Below, piece by piece: positions 9,414-18,503 of a stretch of 64,000 nucleotides of DNA; position 1 is the first letter of the stretch, and each line of letters begins with the position of its first letter. A model generated the notes under the pieces. That model was not told the origin of the DNA. It saw nothing but the letters and a program-made list of their open reading frames with translations, and did not search any database. Location of the stretch: assembly GCF_014305155.1 (NCBI RefSeq), contig NZ_JACRUK010000006.1:57460-121459 (forward strand). Reading direction: 5' to 3'. Position numbers and translations under genes: made by a program. This DNA comes from Flavobacterium muglaense (GTDB lineage: Bacteria; Bacteroidota; Bacteroidia; Flavobacteriales; Flavobacteriaceae).

Positions 9414-10184
9414 ATGCTATATTCAAAAATAGAAGGAGAAGGAAAACCGCTTTTAATCTTACATGGGTTTTTAGGAATGTCAGACAATTGGAAAACCATA
9501 GGGGTACAATTATCGACAGAAGGCTATCAAGTACATTTACTCGATTTGCGCAATCATGGACGTAGTTTTCAGTCAGAAGAATTTAGTTATGAGCTCATGG
9601 CGCAAGACGTATTTGACTATTGTAAAGGGCATAATTTAGAAAAGGTATCTGTTATTGGCCATTCTATGGGCGGAAAAACAGCCATGTTGTTTGCAGCTAC
9701 TTATCCTCAAATGATCGATAAATTGATTATTGCTGATATTGGACCAAAATTCTACCCGCAACACCACCAAACTATTCTTGCAGGCTTGAACGCTATCGAT
9801 TTTGCTAAAAAACCAAGCCGCGCCGAAGTAGAAGCTACGCTGGAAGAATACATCACTGACTTTGGGACTCGTCAATTTTTAATGAAAAGTTTGTTTTGGC
9901 AAGAACCAGGTCAGCTTGCTTTCCGCTTTAATCTTTCGGTTTTTAATAAAAAATTAGACGAAATAGGAGTAGCGCTTCCCGAGGCTGCTGTGTACAACAA
10001 ACCAACACTTTTTATTCGTGGCGGAAATTCGGCTTATATTAAGGACGGAGATTTTGATGCTATTAAAAAACATTTCCCATTGGCAAGTTTTGAAACGATC
10101 CCCAATGCAGGGCATTGGCTTCATGCCGAAAATCCAAAACTGTTTCATCAACTCGCAGCTGCTTTTTTGGAATCAAATAATTAA
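9414..10184 (+). CDS. Alpha/beta-fold hydrolase (YbfF-like esterase)
   Basis: A 256-residue soluble hydrolase. The nucleophile elbow GHSMGG (Ser near residue 84) and the oxyanion-loop motif LHGFLG (about 18-23) are clear; the acid and the C-terminal His (NAGHWLHAE) complete a triad. The sequence pattern LHGFLGMSDNW and LDLRNHGRS resembles the YbfF esterase group. The substrate is unknown. It is spaced 113 bp from pdxJ and 36 bp from the next gene. Confidence 0.9.
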   Translation: MLYSKIEGEGKPLLILHGFLGMSDNWKTIGVQLSTEGYQVHLLDLRNHGRSFQSEEFSYELMAQDVFDYCKGHNLEKVSVIGHSMGGKTAMLFAATYPQMIDKLIIADIGPKFYPQHHQTILAGLNAIDFAKKPSRAEVEATLEEYITDFGTRQFLMKSLFWQEPGQLAFRFNLSVFNKKLDEIGVALPEAAVYNKPTLFIRGGNSAYIKDGDFDAIKKHFPLASFETIPNAGHWLHAENPKLFHQLAAAFLESNN

Positions 10185-10220
10185 TTAAAAATGTGTACTT
10201 TTAGGTAAAATATAAAAAAT

Positions 10221-10565
10221 ATGAAACTACTTTTTAGAATTCTAATTACTGCAATTTTAGTCGTTGTACTGTCGAATGTTATGACTGGAGTTCATGTGGC
10301 TGGTTTTTCAACAGCCTTAATCGTAGCCGTTGTGCTTGGATTATTAAATGTATTTATTAAACCTATATTGGTGCTATTAACCTTCCCGATCACTTTTGTG
10401 ACTTTAGGGTTGTTTTTATTAGTAATCAACGCTATAATTATTTTATTGTGTGATAATATTGTAGGTGGCTTTAGTGTTAACTCGTTCTGGACAGCTTTGT
10501 TGTTTAGTGTGATATTATCAGTTTCTCAGTCGCTTATGTACACACTATTTGGCGAAAGCAAATAA
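10221..10565 (+). CDS. Small four-helix membrane protein (phage-holin superfamily IV)
   Basis: A 114-residue, very hydrophobic protein with about four predicted membrane segments, broken by VLGLLNVFIKPILVLLTFP, the hallmark of the widespread YvlD / phage_holin_4_2 family. Despite the family name these chromosomal members are not linked to phages here: no phage genes are nearby. The function is unknown, but it would sit in the inner membrane. Confidence 0.85.
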   Translation: MKLLFRILITAILVVVLSNVMTGVHVAGFSTALIVAVVLGLLNVFIKPILVLLTFPITFVTLGLFLLVINAIIILLCDNIVGGFSVNSFWTALLFSVILSVSQSLMYTLFGESK

Positions 10566-10665
10566 AAAAACCAGTTGAACATCAATTAAAGATTTCTGCT
10601 TTTAACAAATTATTGTAACTGTTTTTGGTAGGAATCTTTTATTTTTGAATCGTGATTAGCAATAG

Positions 10666-11025
10666 ATGAGAAAAATTTACTTTGTTTTAGTTGTTTTGTT
10701 AGGCTTCTTATTGATGCCTGAAACTGCTATGGCTTGCGGTAAATCAGTCAAAAAAGAACAATGTTCTAAGGAAGTGAAAGCTAAAGCCGTTGCAAAAGAT
10801 TGTTGTGGGATGACGCATCATTCGACTTCCAAAAAATGCACCGGAAAATGCGGTCACTCACTTTGCAGTGTTTCTGTAGTAAATGCAGCTATTCCTCTGG
10901 TAGCAGAGTTCGAATTACCGAGTTCGCTATTCGATTTTGAATTACAAAAACCCAAAAATCATTATTCGGCTACCTTTCCTTTGGATGGCTATTCTTCCAT
11001 TTGGCTTATACCTAAAATAAGCTAA
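10666..11025 (+). CDS. Cys-rich exported protein at the head of the copper module
   Basis: A 119-residue protein with a signal peptide (MRKIYFVLVVLLGFLLMPETAMA) followed by a short mature chain holding seven Cys and several His within about 45 residues (ACGKSVKKEQC, DCCGMTHH, KKCTGKCGHSLC). This density suggests metal binding. I do not recognise a named family. It is the first gene of a same-strand run of copper genes, so a copper-binding or copper-responsive role is inferred from content and position. Confidence 0.75.
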   Translation: MRKIYFVLVVLLGFLLMPETAMACGKSVKKEQCSKEVKAKAVAKDCCGMTHHSTSKKCTGKCGHSLCSVSVVNAAIPLVAEFELPSSLFDFELQKPKNHYSATFPLDGYSSIWLIPKIS

Positions 11026-11127
11026 AACTTGGTTTCAACAGCCATAAATGGGTTGTGTTCTTATTTAGTTTCAGAGAATACACCGACAAACACCAATTAA
11101 AATTCGTAGATTTATACTATTCGATAC

Positions 11128-11175
11128 TTGATGTAAGTAGGCGTGCGCATGATTAATACCGTCATGCATTACGTG
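11128..11175. promoter_or_regulatory. Dyad-symmetric site upstream of the HMA-DUF3347 gene
   Basis: The gap before the next gene holds GCATGA-N9-TCATGC flanked by CGT and ACG, giving an interrupted dyad. It could be an operator for the copper regulator or a hairpin. The rest of the 190-bp gap shows nothing I can name. Confidence 0.3.
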
Positions 11176-11215
11176 ATGTTAAGTAGTGGTTTCTATCTTT
11201 AAAAAAATCAAAAAA

Positions 11216-12073
11216 ATGAAAAATTCAATATATAAAATTGTAATGGGATGTGGTTTTTTGCTCTCTATTACTTTGGCTCAGGGCCAAGTTAAAAATGCAA
11301 AAACAGAGACTGTGAAAATTATGGGCAATTGCGGCATGTGTAAGGCAATCATAGAAAAAGCAGGGAATAAAAGTAAAATAGCAGCGCTGTCATGGGACAA
11401 AGACAGTAAGATAGCGACAATAATATTCGATTCTACACAAACCAATCAAGCCCAAATTCTAAAACGAGTTGCGCTCGCGGGCTATGATAGTCAAAGTTTT
11501 CTTGCACCTACAGATGCTTACAATAAGCTTCCAGGATGCTGTCAATATGAAAGGGAATTGAAAGTTGCTGAGAAAACAGAAATAAAAATGGACGATCAAA
11601 AAAATCAGGAACAACATGAGGGGGAGGTGAGTACTAGTAAGGAGGAGCAGTTGAATCCAGTTTTTGATGCTTATTTTTCACTCCATGAGGCCTTAGTGCA
11701 ATCGGATAGTAAAAAGACGGCAACAATTGCGGCTGATTTATTCCAAAAGCTCAATGCTGTTAAAATGGAAGCATTATCCATGAAAGTGCATATGGCCTGG
11801 ATGAAAGTAATGATAGAGCTAAAAGAAGATGCCGAACATATTGCGGGAACGCAAGATATAAAACACCAAAGAGATCATTTTGCTACGCTTTCTACAAAAA
11901 TGTATGAACTAGTTAAAGTGTCAAATCTTACGGTACCAGTCTATTATAATGCCTGTCCAATGTATAATAAAGGAGCGGCTGCCAACTGGTTGTCAAAGGA
12001 AGAACCGATTAAAAACCCCTTTTATGGTGCTAAAATGTTAAGTTGTGGAAGCACATTAGAAATCTTAAAATAA
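11216..12073 (+). CDS. Exported HMA-domain / DUF3347 protein
   Basis: A 285-residue exported protein. After a signal peptide (MKNSIYKIVMGCGFLLSITLAQG) it has a heavy-metal-associated domain with an NCGMC copper-binding motif, a Glu/Lys-rich linker, then a DUF3347 domain (about 145-280) ending in the conserved YNACPMYNKGAAANWLSKEE and a Cys near the C-terminus. DUF3347 domains recur with copper exporters in Bacteroidota, so a periplasmic copper chaperone is likely. ATG at 11216 is preferred over an upstream GTG because it starts the signal peptide. The next gene starts 2 bp after the stop. Confidence 0.88.
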   Translation: MKNSIYKIVMGCGFLLSITLAQGQVKNAKTETVKIMGNCGMCKAIIEKAGNKSKIAALSWDKDSKIATIIFDSTQTNQAQILKRVALAGYDSQSFLAPTDAYNKLPGCCQYERELKVAEKTEIKMDDQKNQEQHEGEVSTSKEEQLNPVFDAYFSLHEALVQSDSKKTATIAADLFQKLNAVKMEALSMKVHMAWMKVMIELKEDAEHIAGTQDIKHQRDHFATLSTKMYELVKVSNLTVPVYYNACPMYNKGAAANWLSKEEPIKNPFYGAKMLSCGSTLEILK

Positions 12074-12075
12074 CG

Positions 12076-12636
12076 ATGGTACTATATATTAAAAACATGG
12101 TTTGCGACCGGTGCATTATGGTTGTTAAGGCCGAATTACAACGGCTGGCAATTCCGTATAAATCAGTTGCTCTTGGTGAAGTAGTCTTTGAAACGCCCTT
12201 GGATGCTACGGTGAAGCAAGATTTGGCTACTAAGTTAATTGCTTTAGGTTTTGAGCTAATTGCTAATACCAAAGACCGAACGGTAACGCAAATCAAAAAT
12301 TTAATTATTCAGTTGGTTCACTATCAACAGAGTGAGTTAAAGGTGAATTTGTCTCAGTATTTAGTACAGGAACTGTCTCAGGATTACAACAGTTTAAGTC
12401 AACAGTTTTCAGAACAGGAGGCCACAACAATTGAGCAATATTACATTTTACAACGCATTGAAAAAGTAAAAGAATTGTTGCGTTATAAGGAATTGTCGCT
12501 CAGTGAAATTGCTTTTAAACTGCATTTTACAGATGTAGCTCATTTGAGTAATCAATTTAAAAAAGTAACAGGCGTAACACCAACAGTTTTTAAAAAAATC
12601 AAGGAAAACAACAGAAAACAAATAGACACTATTTAA
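12076..12636 (+). CDS. AraC-type regulator with N-terminal HMA-like domain
   Basis: A 186-residue cytoplasmic protein joining an HMA-like fold with a CxxC site (YIKNMVCDRC, residues 4-13) to a C-terminal AraC helix-turn-helix (about 130-180; LSLSEIAFKLHFTDVAHLSNQFKK and GVTPTVFKK). The middle is helical. The CxxC site makes it a candidate copper sensor for the surrounding module. It overlaps nothing and starts 2 bp after the HMA-DUF3347 stop, so the two are translationally close. ATG at 12076 is preferred over an earlier in-frame start inside the upstream gene. Metal sensing is inferred, not shown. Confidence 0.85.
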   Translation: MVLYIKNMVCDRCIMVVKAELQRLAIPYKSVALGEVVFETPLDATVKQDLATKLIALGFELIANTKDRTVTQIKNLIIQLVHYQQSELKVNLSQYLVQELSQDYNSLSQQFSEQEATTIEQYYILQRIEKVKELLRYKELSLSEIAFKLHFTDVAHLSNQFKKVTGVTPTVFKKIKENNRKQIDTI

Positions 12637-12730
12637 ACATACAAATAATAATTAAAATTATACAACAAATAAAATGGACTTAAGTCCGAAATTTGTAGAG
12701 TATTCATGTACAATTCTAAATCACTATAAA

Positions 12731-13258
12731 ATGAAATCAAAAATAACATTATTTTTCGCGCTAAGTTTATTCTTATCTGTTTCAATGGCAAAGGCAACAA
12801 CTCCTTTATACAATCAGGAAGCTGCGGCTAGTTCTTTAACTGCAGTATTTGATAACTACTTCTTGTTAAAGGATGCTTTAGTAAAAACAGATGCAAAAGA
12901 TGCAGTGGCCAAGGCCAAAGAATTACTAGAATCTGTAAATGAGGTGAAAGCAGCTTCATTGTCAAAAACGGAGCAAGCAACTTGGTTGAAAATGAATAAA
13001 AAGATTCAAGCCAATGTGCAAAAAATGGCAACAACAGCTGATATAAAAGGGCAAAGAGCGCTTTTTGTGGTATTGTCAAGTAATATGCAAATCGTTTTGA
13101 AAGCATCAAAATACAGTCAGCCTGTGTATGCTCAATTTTGTCCGATGGCAAATGGCGGAAAAGGCGCAAGCTGGTTGAGTAAAGAAAAAGGGGTTAAAAA
13201 CCCATACTACGGAAACCAAATGTTAACTTGTGGTAGTGTTACAGAAACCATAAAATAG
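12731..13258 (+). CDS. DUF3347 exported protein (second copy)
   Basis: A 175-residue protein: signal peptide (MKSKITLFFALSLFLSVSMAKA) and a single DUF3347 domain. Its ending, AQFCPMANGGKGASWLSKE followed by NPYYGNQMLTCGS, parallels the C-terminus of the protein at 11216-12073, so the two are paralogues, this one without the HMA domain. The Cys-Pro-Met and terminal Cys positions are likely metal ligands. It is followed by a terminator, then copA. Confidence 0.88.
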   Translation: MKSKITLFFALSLFLSVSMAKATTPLYNQEAAASSLTAVFDNYFLLKDALVKTDAKDAVAKAKELLESVNEVKAASLSKTEQATWLKMNKKIQANVQKMATTADIKGQRALFVVLSSNMQIVLKASKYSQPVYAQFCPMANGGKGASWLSKEKGVKNPYYGNQMLTCGSVTETIK

Positions 13259-13268
13259 CAACAAAATC

Positions 13269-13304
13269 AAAAGCGCGATCAAGAAATTAGATGGCGCTTT
13301 TTTA
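13269..13304 (+). terminator. Terminator before copA
   Basis: Stem AAAAGCGCGATC / GATGGCGCTTTT with a T-run. It lies 10 bp after the DUF3347 stop and 11 bp before copA, so copA transcription would need read-through or its own promoter. Confidence 0.75.
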
Positions 13305-13314
13305 ATTTAAAAAG

Positions 13315-15840
13315 ATGACACATACGTATAAAATAACAGGCATGTCCTGTAATGGTTGTAGAACCAAAGTAGAAAAAACACTAAACGCTATTGATGGCCT
13401 AGAAGCGACAGTAACGCTAGAGCCGCCTATAGCAACAATTACTATGGAGCAACATATTGCGACTACCGTATTTCAAGAAGCATTAAGCGCCGCGGGAAAT
13501 TATTCGATTACGATGGATATGGGAGTAGGGAATGAGGGTGTCCCAATAGAAGTGAAGTCATGTTGCAACGCAACAACAAAGCACAATCATACGAACGCTC
13601 CTGTTGTAAAAGTAGCAGCTGGAAAATACTATTGTCCTATGTTTTGCGAAGGCGATAAAGTGTATGACAAAGCTGGTGATTGTCCTGTATGCGGAATGGA
13701 TTTAGTACAGCAACCCCTACCGCAACAAGCGGTGCAATATACTTGTCCAATGCATCCTGAAATTATCGAAAACGAAGCTGGTGATTGTCCTATTTGCGGG
13801 ATGGATTTGGTGCCAATGGAACCCACAGCTACTTCCGAGAACAAAACGTATGATGATTTAATGCGAAAAATGAAAATCGCAATTGCTTTTACCTTGCCTA
13901 TTTTTATCATAGCCATGTCTGATATGATTCCAGGAAATCCTTTGATGAAAATCATGGATATGCAAACTTGGAATTGGGTGCAATTTGGCTTGTCAATTCC
14001 AGTTGTTTTTTATGCTGCTTGGATGTTTTTTGTACGCGCGTACAAATCCGTGATCACTTGGAATCTCAACATGTTTACTTTGATTGGTATTGGAGCTGGT
14101 GTTGCGTTTTTATTTAGTGTTTTTGGGTTGTTTTTTCCTGATTTTTTTCCGTCCGAGTTTAAAACCGAGGCAGGAACGGTGCATTTGTACTTTGAGGCAA
14201 CGACTGTTATTTTGACTTTAGTGTTATTAGGTCAGTTGCTCGAAGCTAGAGCACACAGTAGAACTAGCGGTGCGATCAAAGAATTGATGAAACTAGCGCC
14301 TACCAAAGCGACTTTGGTGGTGGATGGAATAGATAAAGTAATTTCGATTCAGGATATAAAAAGAGGCGATTTATTACGCGTGAAACCAGGAGACAAAATT
14401 CCAGTTGATGGAAAAATAACAAAGGGCGAAGCAACAATCGATGAATCAATGATCTCTGGAGAACCTATTCCTGTTGATAAAATACTTGATGATGCAGTGA
14501 TATCTGGAACTATAAACGGAACCAAATCATTTGTAATGGTGGCAGAGAAAATAGGATCTGAAACTTTGCTTTCGCAAATTGTGCAAATGGTGACCGATGC
14601 CAGTCGTTCGAGAGCACCAATTCAAAAATTAGCCGATAGGATTGCCAAGTATTTTGTTCCTATTGTTGTAGGAGTTTCGGTGACAACCTTTTTTGTTTGG
14701 GCTGTTTTTGGTCCAGATCCGGCTTTGGTGTATGGTTTTATCAATGCAATTGCGGTATTAATTATAGCTTGTCCTTGTGCATTAGGTCTAGCCACGCCTA
14801 TGTCTGTGATGGTTGGGGTAGGTAAGGGGGCGCAATCTGGGGTTTTGATAAAAAATGCCGAAGCGCTTGAAATTATGAATACCGTAGATGTATTGATTAC
14901 TGATAAAACGGGAACGATTACTGAAGGGAAACCTTCGGTTGAAAAAGTATATTCGAATGCGAATAATGAAGACGAATTGCTGCAAATGATTGCTTCGCTA
15001 AATCAATATAGTGAGCACCCTTTGGCGCAAGCCGTAGTTCAATTTGCGAAAGCGAAAACCATAGCTTTAATCGAAGTAAACGATTTTGATTCGGTTACAG
15101 GAATGGGAGTTACAGGAACCGTTGGGGATAAAAAAGTGTCGCTTGGAAATAAAAAGTTGATGGATCAAGTGCAAGCAACAATTGCTCCCGATCTTGAAAG
15201 TAAATTGATAGCCGAGCAAAAGTTGGGGAAAACAGTTTCATACATTGCAGTTGATGCTGTAGCAGTTGGGTTTGTAACCATCAAAGACGCGATAAAAGGG
15301 ACTAGCGCCAACGCTATTAAAGAATTATTGGCGCAAGGAATCGAAGTGATTATGTTAACGGGTGACAATGAGAATACGGCTAAGGCTGTGGCCAATGAGC
15401 TGCATCTAACCTCTTTTATAGCGGGTTGTTTGCCACAAGATAAATTGAACGAAATCAAACGTTTACAAGCCGAAGGAAAAATTGTAGCAATGGCGGGTGA
15501 TGGTATTAATGATGCGCCGGCTTTGGCTCAGGCCAATGTGGGGATCGCCATGGGTACGGGAACAGATGTAGCTATTGAAAGCGCCAAAATAACACTCGTA
15601 AAAGGTGATTTACAAGGCATTGTGAAAGCTAAAAAACTGAGCCATGCTGTGATGAAAAACATCCATCAAAACTTATTTTTTGCCTTTTTCTACAACGTCA
15701 TCGGAATTCCGGTCGCGGCTGGGGTTTTGTTTCCTGTTTTTGGATGGTTATTATCGCCTATGATAGCCGCTTTGGCCATGAGTTTTAGTTCGGTTTCGGT
15801 TATTGCAAATGCACTGCGATTACGAGGTTTGAAATTATAG
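13315..15840 (+). CDS. copA: Copper-translocating P-type ATPase
   Basis: P1B-type ATPase that exports Cu(I) from the cytoplasm. The 841 residues show, in order: an HMA domain (GMSCNGC, residues 8-14); two heavy-metal-binding YHS-like modules of the CPMxxE...CPxCGMDLV type (about 105-170); membrane segments; the SGEP actuator loop; the CPC metal site (486-488); DKTGT with phosphorylated D530; the SEHPLAQA nucleotide-binding motif; and the GDGINDAPAL hinge. All catalytic residues are intact. It sits in a copper module with two DUF3347 proteins and a multicopper oxidase. Confidence 0.97.
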   Translation: MTHTYKITGMSCNGCRTKVEKTLNAIDGLEATVTLEPPIATITMEQHIATTVFQEALSAAGNYSITMDMGVGNEGVPIEVKSCCNATTKHNHTNAPVVKVAAGKYYCPMFCEGDKVYDKAGDCPVCGMDLVQQPLPQQAVQYTCPMHPEIIENEAGDCPICGMDLVPMEPTATSENKTYDDLMRKMKIAIAFTLPIFIIAMSDMIPGNPLMKIMDMQTWNWVQFGLSIPVVFYAAWMFFVRAYKSVITWNLNMFTLIGIGAGVAFLFSVFGLFFPDFFPSEFKTEAGTVHLYFEATTVILTLVLLGQLLEARAHSRTSGAIKELMKLAPTKATLVVDGIDKVISIQDIKRGDLLRVKPGDKIPVDGKITKGEATIDESMISGEPIPVDKILDDAVISGTINGTKSFVMVAEKIGSETLLSQIVQMVTDASRSRAPIQKLADRIAKYFVPIVVGVSVTTFFVWAVFGPDPALVYGFINAIAVLIIACPCALGLATPMSVMVGVGKGAQSGVLIKNAEALEIMNTVDVLITDKTGTITEGKPSVEKVYSNANNEDELLQMIASLNQYSEHPLAQAVVQFAKAKTIALIEVNDFDSVTGMGVTGTVGDKKVSLGNKKLMDQVQATIAPDLESKLIAEQKLGKTVSYIAVDAVAVGFVTIKDAIKGTSANAIKELLAQGIEVIMLTGDNENTAKAVANELHLTSFIAGCLPQDKLNEIKRLQAEGKIVAMAGDGINDAPALAQANVGIAMGTGTDVAIESAKITLVKGDLQGIVKAKKLSHAVMKNIHQNLFFAFFYNVIGIPVAAGVLFPVFGWLLSPMIAALAMSFSSVSVIANALRLRGLKL

Positions 15841-15897
15841 ATAAATAACTTGTTTCACCTATTTAATATAAAAACAATTAAGCTCCTAAATGCAAAA

Positions 15898-16028
15898 TTT
15901 AACCGCATAGAAACATAGAAAAAGAAAAGTTGGTTCGCCCAGTTCTTGGGTTCACGTCGCTATTGTTTTCTATTATAAAGTGAAACGATTTTCATGATTT
16001 ACAAAGTCTATGTTTCTATGTGGTTAAA
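15898..16028. repeat. Inverted-repeat-bounded element between copA and the oxidase genes
   Basis: A 22-base arm reading TTTAACCGCATAGAAACATA and onward (15898-15919) is repeated inverted at 16006-16027 with one mismatch (GCATAG versus the complement of CTATGTGG). The ~85-bp interior holds no ORF. The layout resembles a MITE or a REP-type element. A related single end (AACCACATAGAATCATAGAA) occurs at 58267-58286. Confidence 0.75.
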
Positions 16029-16100
16029 AAGCAACAAAATTAGAATTACGCCCAAGCGGGTTGGGTATATAGTATTTTATTAATATTAAAATATAAAGTT

Positions 16101-16238
16101 ATGGATAATCATGGAAATGAAGGGATGCACATGGGATCTTATGTATTTATGGGTATGCCTGTTTTTTGGTGGGTGTCGATATTGATTTTTGCTTTGTTAT
16201 TGTTGGTGGCAGCTCATTTGTATAGAAAGAAAAAATAA
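16101..16238 (+). CDS. 45-residue His/Met-rich single-pass membrane protein
   Basis: ATG at 16101 opens a 45-codon frame. The N-terminus is rich in His and Met (MDNHGNEGMHMGSYVFMGMP), followed by one hydrophobic helix (about 21-40) and a basic RKKK end, giving an inside C-terminus and an outward, potentially metal-binding head. It lies between copA and the multicopper oxidase with 21 bp to the latter. I know no family for it. Context and composition suggest a copper-related function, and its smallness means it is easily missed. Confidence 0.7.
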   Translation: MDNHGNEGMHMGSYVFMGMPVFWWVSILIFALLLLVAAHLYRKKK

Positions 16239-16259
16239 TTGTACTAGAAGTTAAAAAAC

Positions 16260-18503
16260 ATGAAAAGTAAAATATACATAATGGGATTGCTAATGGCTTT
16301 CTTTTCGGGTACGGCTCAAAAAGTAGTGCGCTACGATTTGTACGTACGAGATACGATTGTCAATTTTGCAGGAAAAGATAAAAAAGCGATAGCGGTCAAC
16401 GGACAAATTCCGATGCCAACGCTTACTTTTACAGAGGGCGATATTGCCGAAATCTATGTGCATAATGAGCTAAAAGAGTCCACTTCGTTGCACTGGCATG
16501 GTTTATTTGTACCAAACCAAGAGGATGGAGTGCCGTTTTTAACACAAATGCCTATAGCGCCAAATACGACTCATAAATATACGTTTCCTGTTATTCAAAG
16601 TGGTACGCATTGGTATCATAGTCATTCTGGAATGCAGGAACAAATAGGGATGTATGGTGCATTGATTTTGAAGAAAAAAGAGCACGATCCTACTTTTAGA
16701 AAAGGAATTGACGATTTGCCCGCTGTTCCTGTGGTTTTGAGTGAGTGGACAAACTACAATCCGAAGAATGTACATCGAATGTTGCACAACGCCTCCGATT
16801 GGTTTGCGATTAAAAAAGGAACAACCCAAAGTTATGCTGAGGCCATAAAGAGTGGTCATTTTAAAACCAAATTCAATAATGAATGGAAACGCATGTTAGC
16901 CATGGATGTGAGTGACGTGTATTATGATAAATTCTTGATTAATGGTGCCAATGAATCTATGGCTAACGTTTTAAGTAAATCTAAAGCAGGAGATAAAGTG
17001 CGTTTACGAATTTCAAATGCAGGTGCTTCGTCTTATTTTTGGTTAACCTATGCCGGAGGGAAAATTACGGTCGTTGCTAATGATGGTAATGATGTAGAAC
17101 CAGTTGAAGTGGATCGATTAATCATTGGCGTTTCGGAGACCTATGATGTGGTAGTCACTATTCCTGCTGATAATACGGCGTATGAATTTTTAGCTACACC
17201 AGAGGACCGTACAAAATCGGCTTCACTCTACATAGGCAATGGCATCAAGCAATTAGTTTCACCTTTACCAAAATTGAACTATTTTGAGGGGATGAAAATG
17301 ATGAATGGTATGATGAATATGGATGGAACCATGAATGAGATGGGTATGAATATGAGCTTGCAAAAAATGGATATGAATACTGTTATGTATCCAGAAATCA
17401 CTGGAAGTTCAACAATGGAAATGGATAAGGAAGACGACAATAGGGGGACTGAGATGGATCATTCAAACCATACCGCTGCTCCAGCGGCTATTGTAACGCT
17501 AAATTATTCGATGCTAAAATCACCTACTGTGACTACGCTTCCTAAAGACGCTCCTGTTCGAGAATTGCGCTTTGAGTTAACGGGAAATATGAATCGCTAT
17601 TTGTGGAGTATGGACAATAAAGTCCTATCAGAAACAGATAAGATTTTGATTAAAAAAGGCGAAAATGTTCGAATTGTCTTGTATAATAATTCGATGATGC
17701 GCCACCCAATGCATTTGCATGGACATGATTTTAGAGTATTGAATGGTAAAGGTGAGTACGCTCCGTTGAAAAACGTACTGGATATTATGCCAATGGAAAC
17801 GGATACCATTGAGTTTAATGCGAATGCGGATGGAGATTGGTTTTTTCACTGTCATATTTTATATCACATGATGGCGGGAATGAACCGCGTTTTTAGTTAT
17901 CAAAATGCTGCGCCAAATCCACTTTTGCCCAATAAAGAATGGGCTTATAAAAAATTACAATCAGAGAGTAATGGGTCTCATTTTATGGCTGAAAATGATT
18001 TTGCAACCAATGGGAATGATGGCCGCGCCATGGTGCAAAATGCAAGATGGAGTTTTGAAACCGAATGGCGTTTGGGGTATCATGACAGTCATGGATATGA
18101 AACAGAAACGCATATTGGGAGGTATATTGGTAAAAATCAGTGGTTGATGCCGTTTATAGGTTTTGACTGGCGTTATAGAAAGTTTGGGATGGATGAGGTA
18201 GAAAAAAATGTTTTTGGTCAAGCCAATACTAAGGACAATCGTTCTGTGATAAGTCTAGGAATCAATTATACTTTGCCGCTTTTAGTCATTGCGCAAGCTG
18301 AGGTTTTTCAGGATGGAAACATTCGCTTTCAATTAATGCGCGAAGATATTCCTGTTTCAAAAAGAGTCCGAATGGCTTTTATGGTCAATACGGATAAGGA
18401 ATACATGGCAGGATTAAAATATATTATAGGTAAAAACATCGGGCTATCTACACATTATGATAGCGATATGGGTGTTGGTTTTGGGTTAAATTTAAATTAT
18501 TAA
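16260..18503 (+). CDS. Multicopper oxidase with C-terminal barrel-like domain
   Basis: A CopA/PcoA-type copper oxidase exported by signal peptide (MKSKIYIMGLLMAFFSGTAQ). The copper sites are complete: HWHG at 78-81, HWYHSH at 117-122, HPMHLHGHDF at 482-491 and HCHILYHMMAGM at 530-541 (type 1 Cys 531, axial Met 541). A Met-rich stretch (about 344-405) links the domains. The last ~180 residues contain repeated strand-like segments (WRLGYHDSHGYETETHIGRY, IGLSTHYDSDMGVGFGLNLNY) that resemble the CopB/PcoB outer-membrane part, so oxidase and barrel seem fused. The likely role is periplasmic Cu(I) oxidation. Confidence 0.92.
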   Translation: MKSKIYIMGLLMAFFSGTAQKVVRYDLYVRDTIVNFAGKDKKAIAVNGQIPMPTLTFTEGDIAEIYVHNELKESTSLHWHGLFVPNQEDGVPFLTQMPIAPNTTHKYTFPVIQSGTHWYHSHSGMQEQIGMYGALILKKKEHDPTFRKGIDDLPAVPVVLSEWTNYNPKNVHRMLHNASDWFAIKKGTTQSYAEAIKSGHFKTKFNNEWKRMLAMDVSDVYYDKFLINGANESMANVLSKSKAGDKVRLRISNAGASSYFWLTYAGGKITVVANDGNDVEPVEVDRLIIGVSETYDVVVTIPADNTAYEFLATPEDRTKSASLYIGNGIKQLVSPLPKLNYFEGMKMMNGMMNMDGTMNEMGMNMSLQKMDMNTVMYPEITGSSTMEMDKEDDNRGTEMDHSNHTAAPAAIVTLNYSMLKSPTVTTLPKDAPVRELRFELTGNMNRYLWSMDNKVLSETDKILIKKGENVRIVLYNNSMMRHPMHLHGHDFRVLNGKGEYAPLKNVLDIMPMETDTIEFNANADGDWFFHCHILYHMMAGMNRVFSYQNAAPNPLLPNKEWAYKKLQSESNGSHFMAENDFATNGNDGRAMVQNARWSFETEWRLGYHDSHGYETETHIGRYIGKNQWLMPFIGFDWRYRKFGMDEVEKNVFGQANTKDNRSVISLGINYTLPLLVIAQAEVFQDGNIRFQLMREDIPVSKRVRMAFMVNTDKEYMAGLKYIIGKNIGLSTHYDSDMGVGFGLNLNY

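Noticed and set aside
10221..10565. Prophage suggested by a holin-type family name
   Set aside because: The gene belongs to a chromosomal four-helix family, and no phage genes lie nearby.
13629..13955. Antisense frame within copA
   Set aside because: An image of the metal-binding modules in the opposite strand, inside a certain gene.
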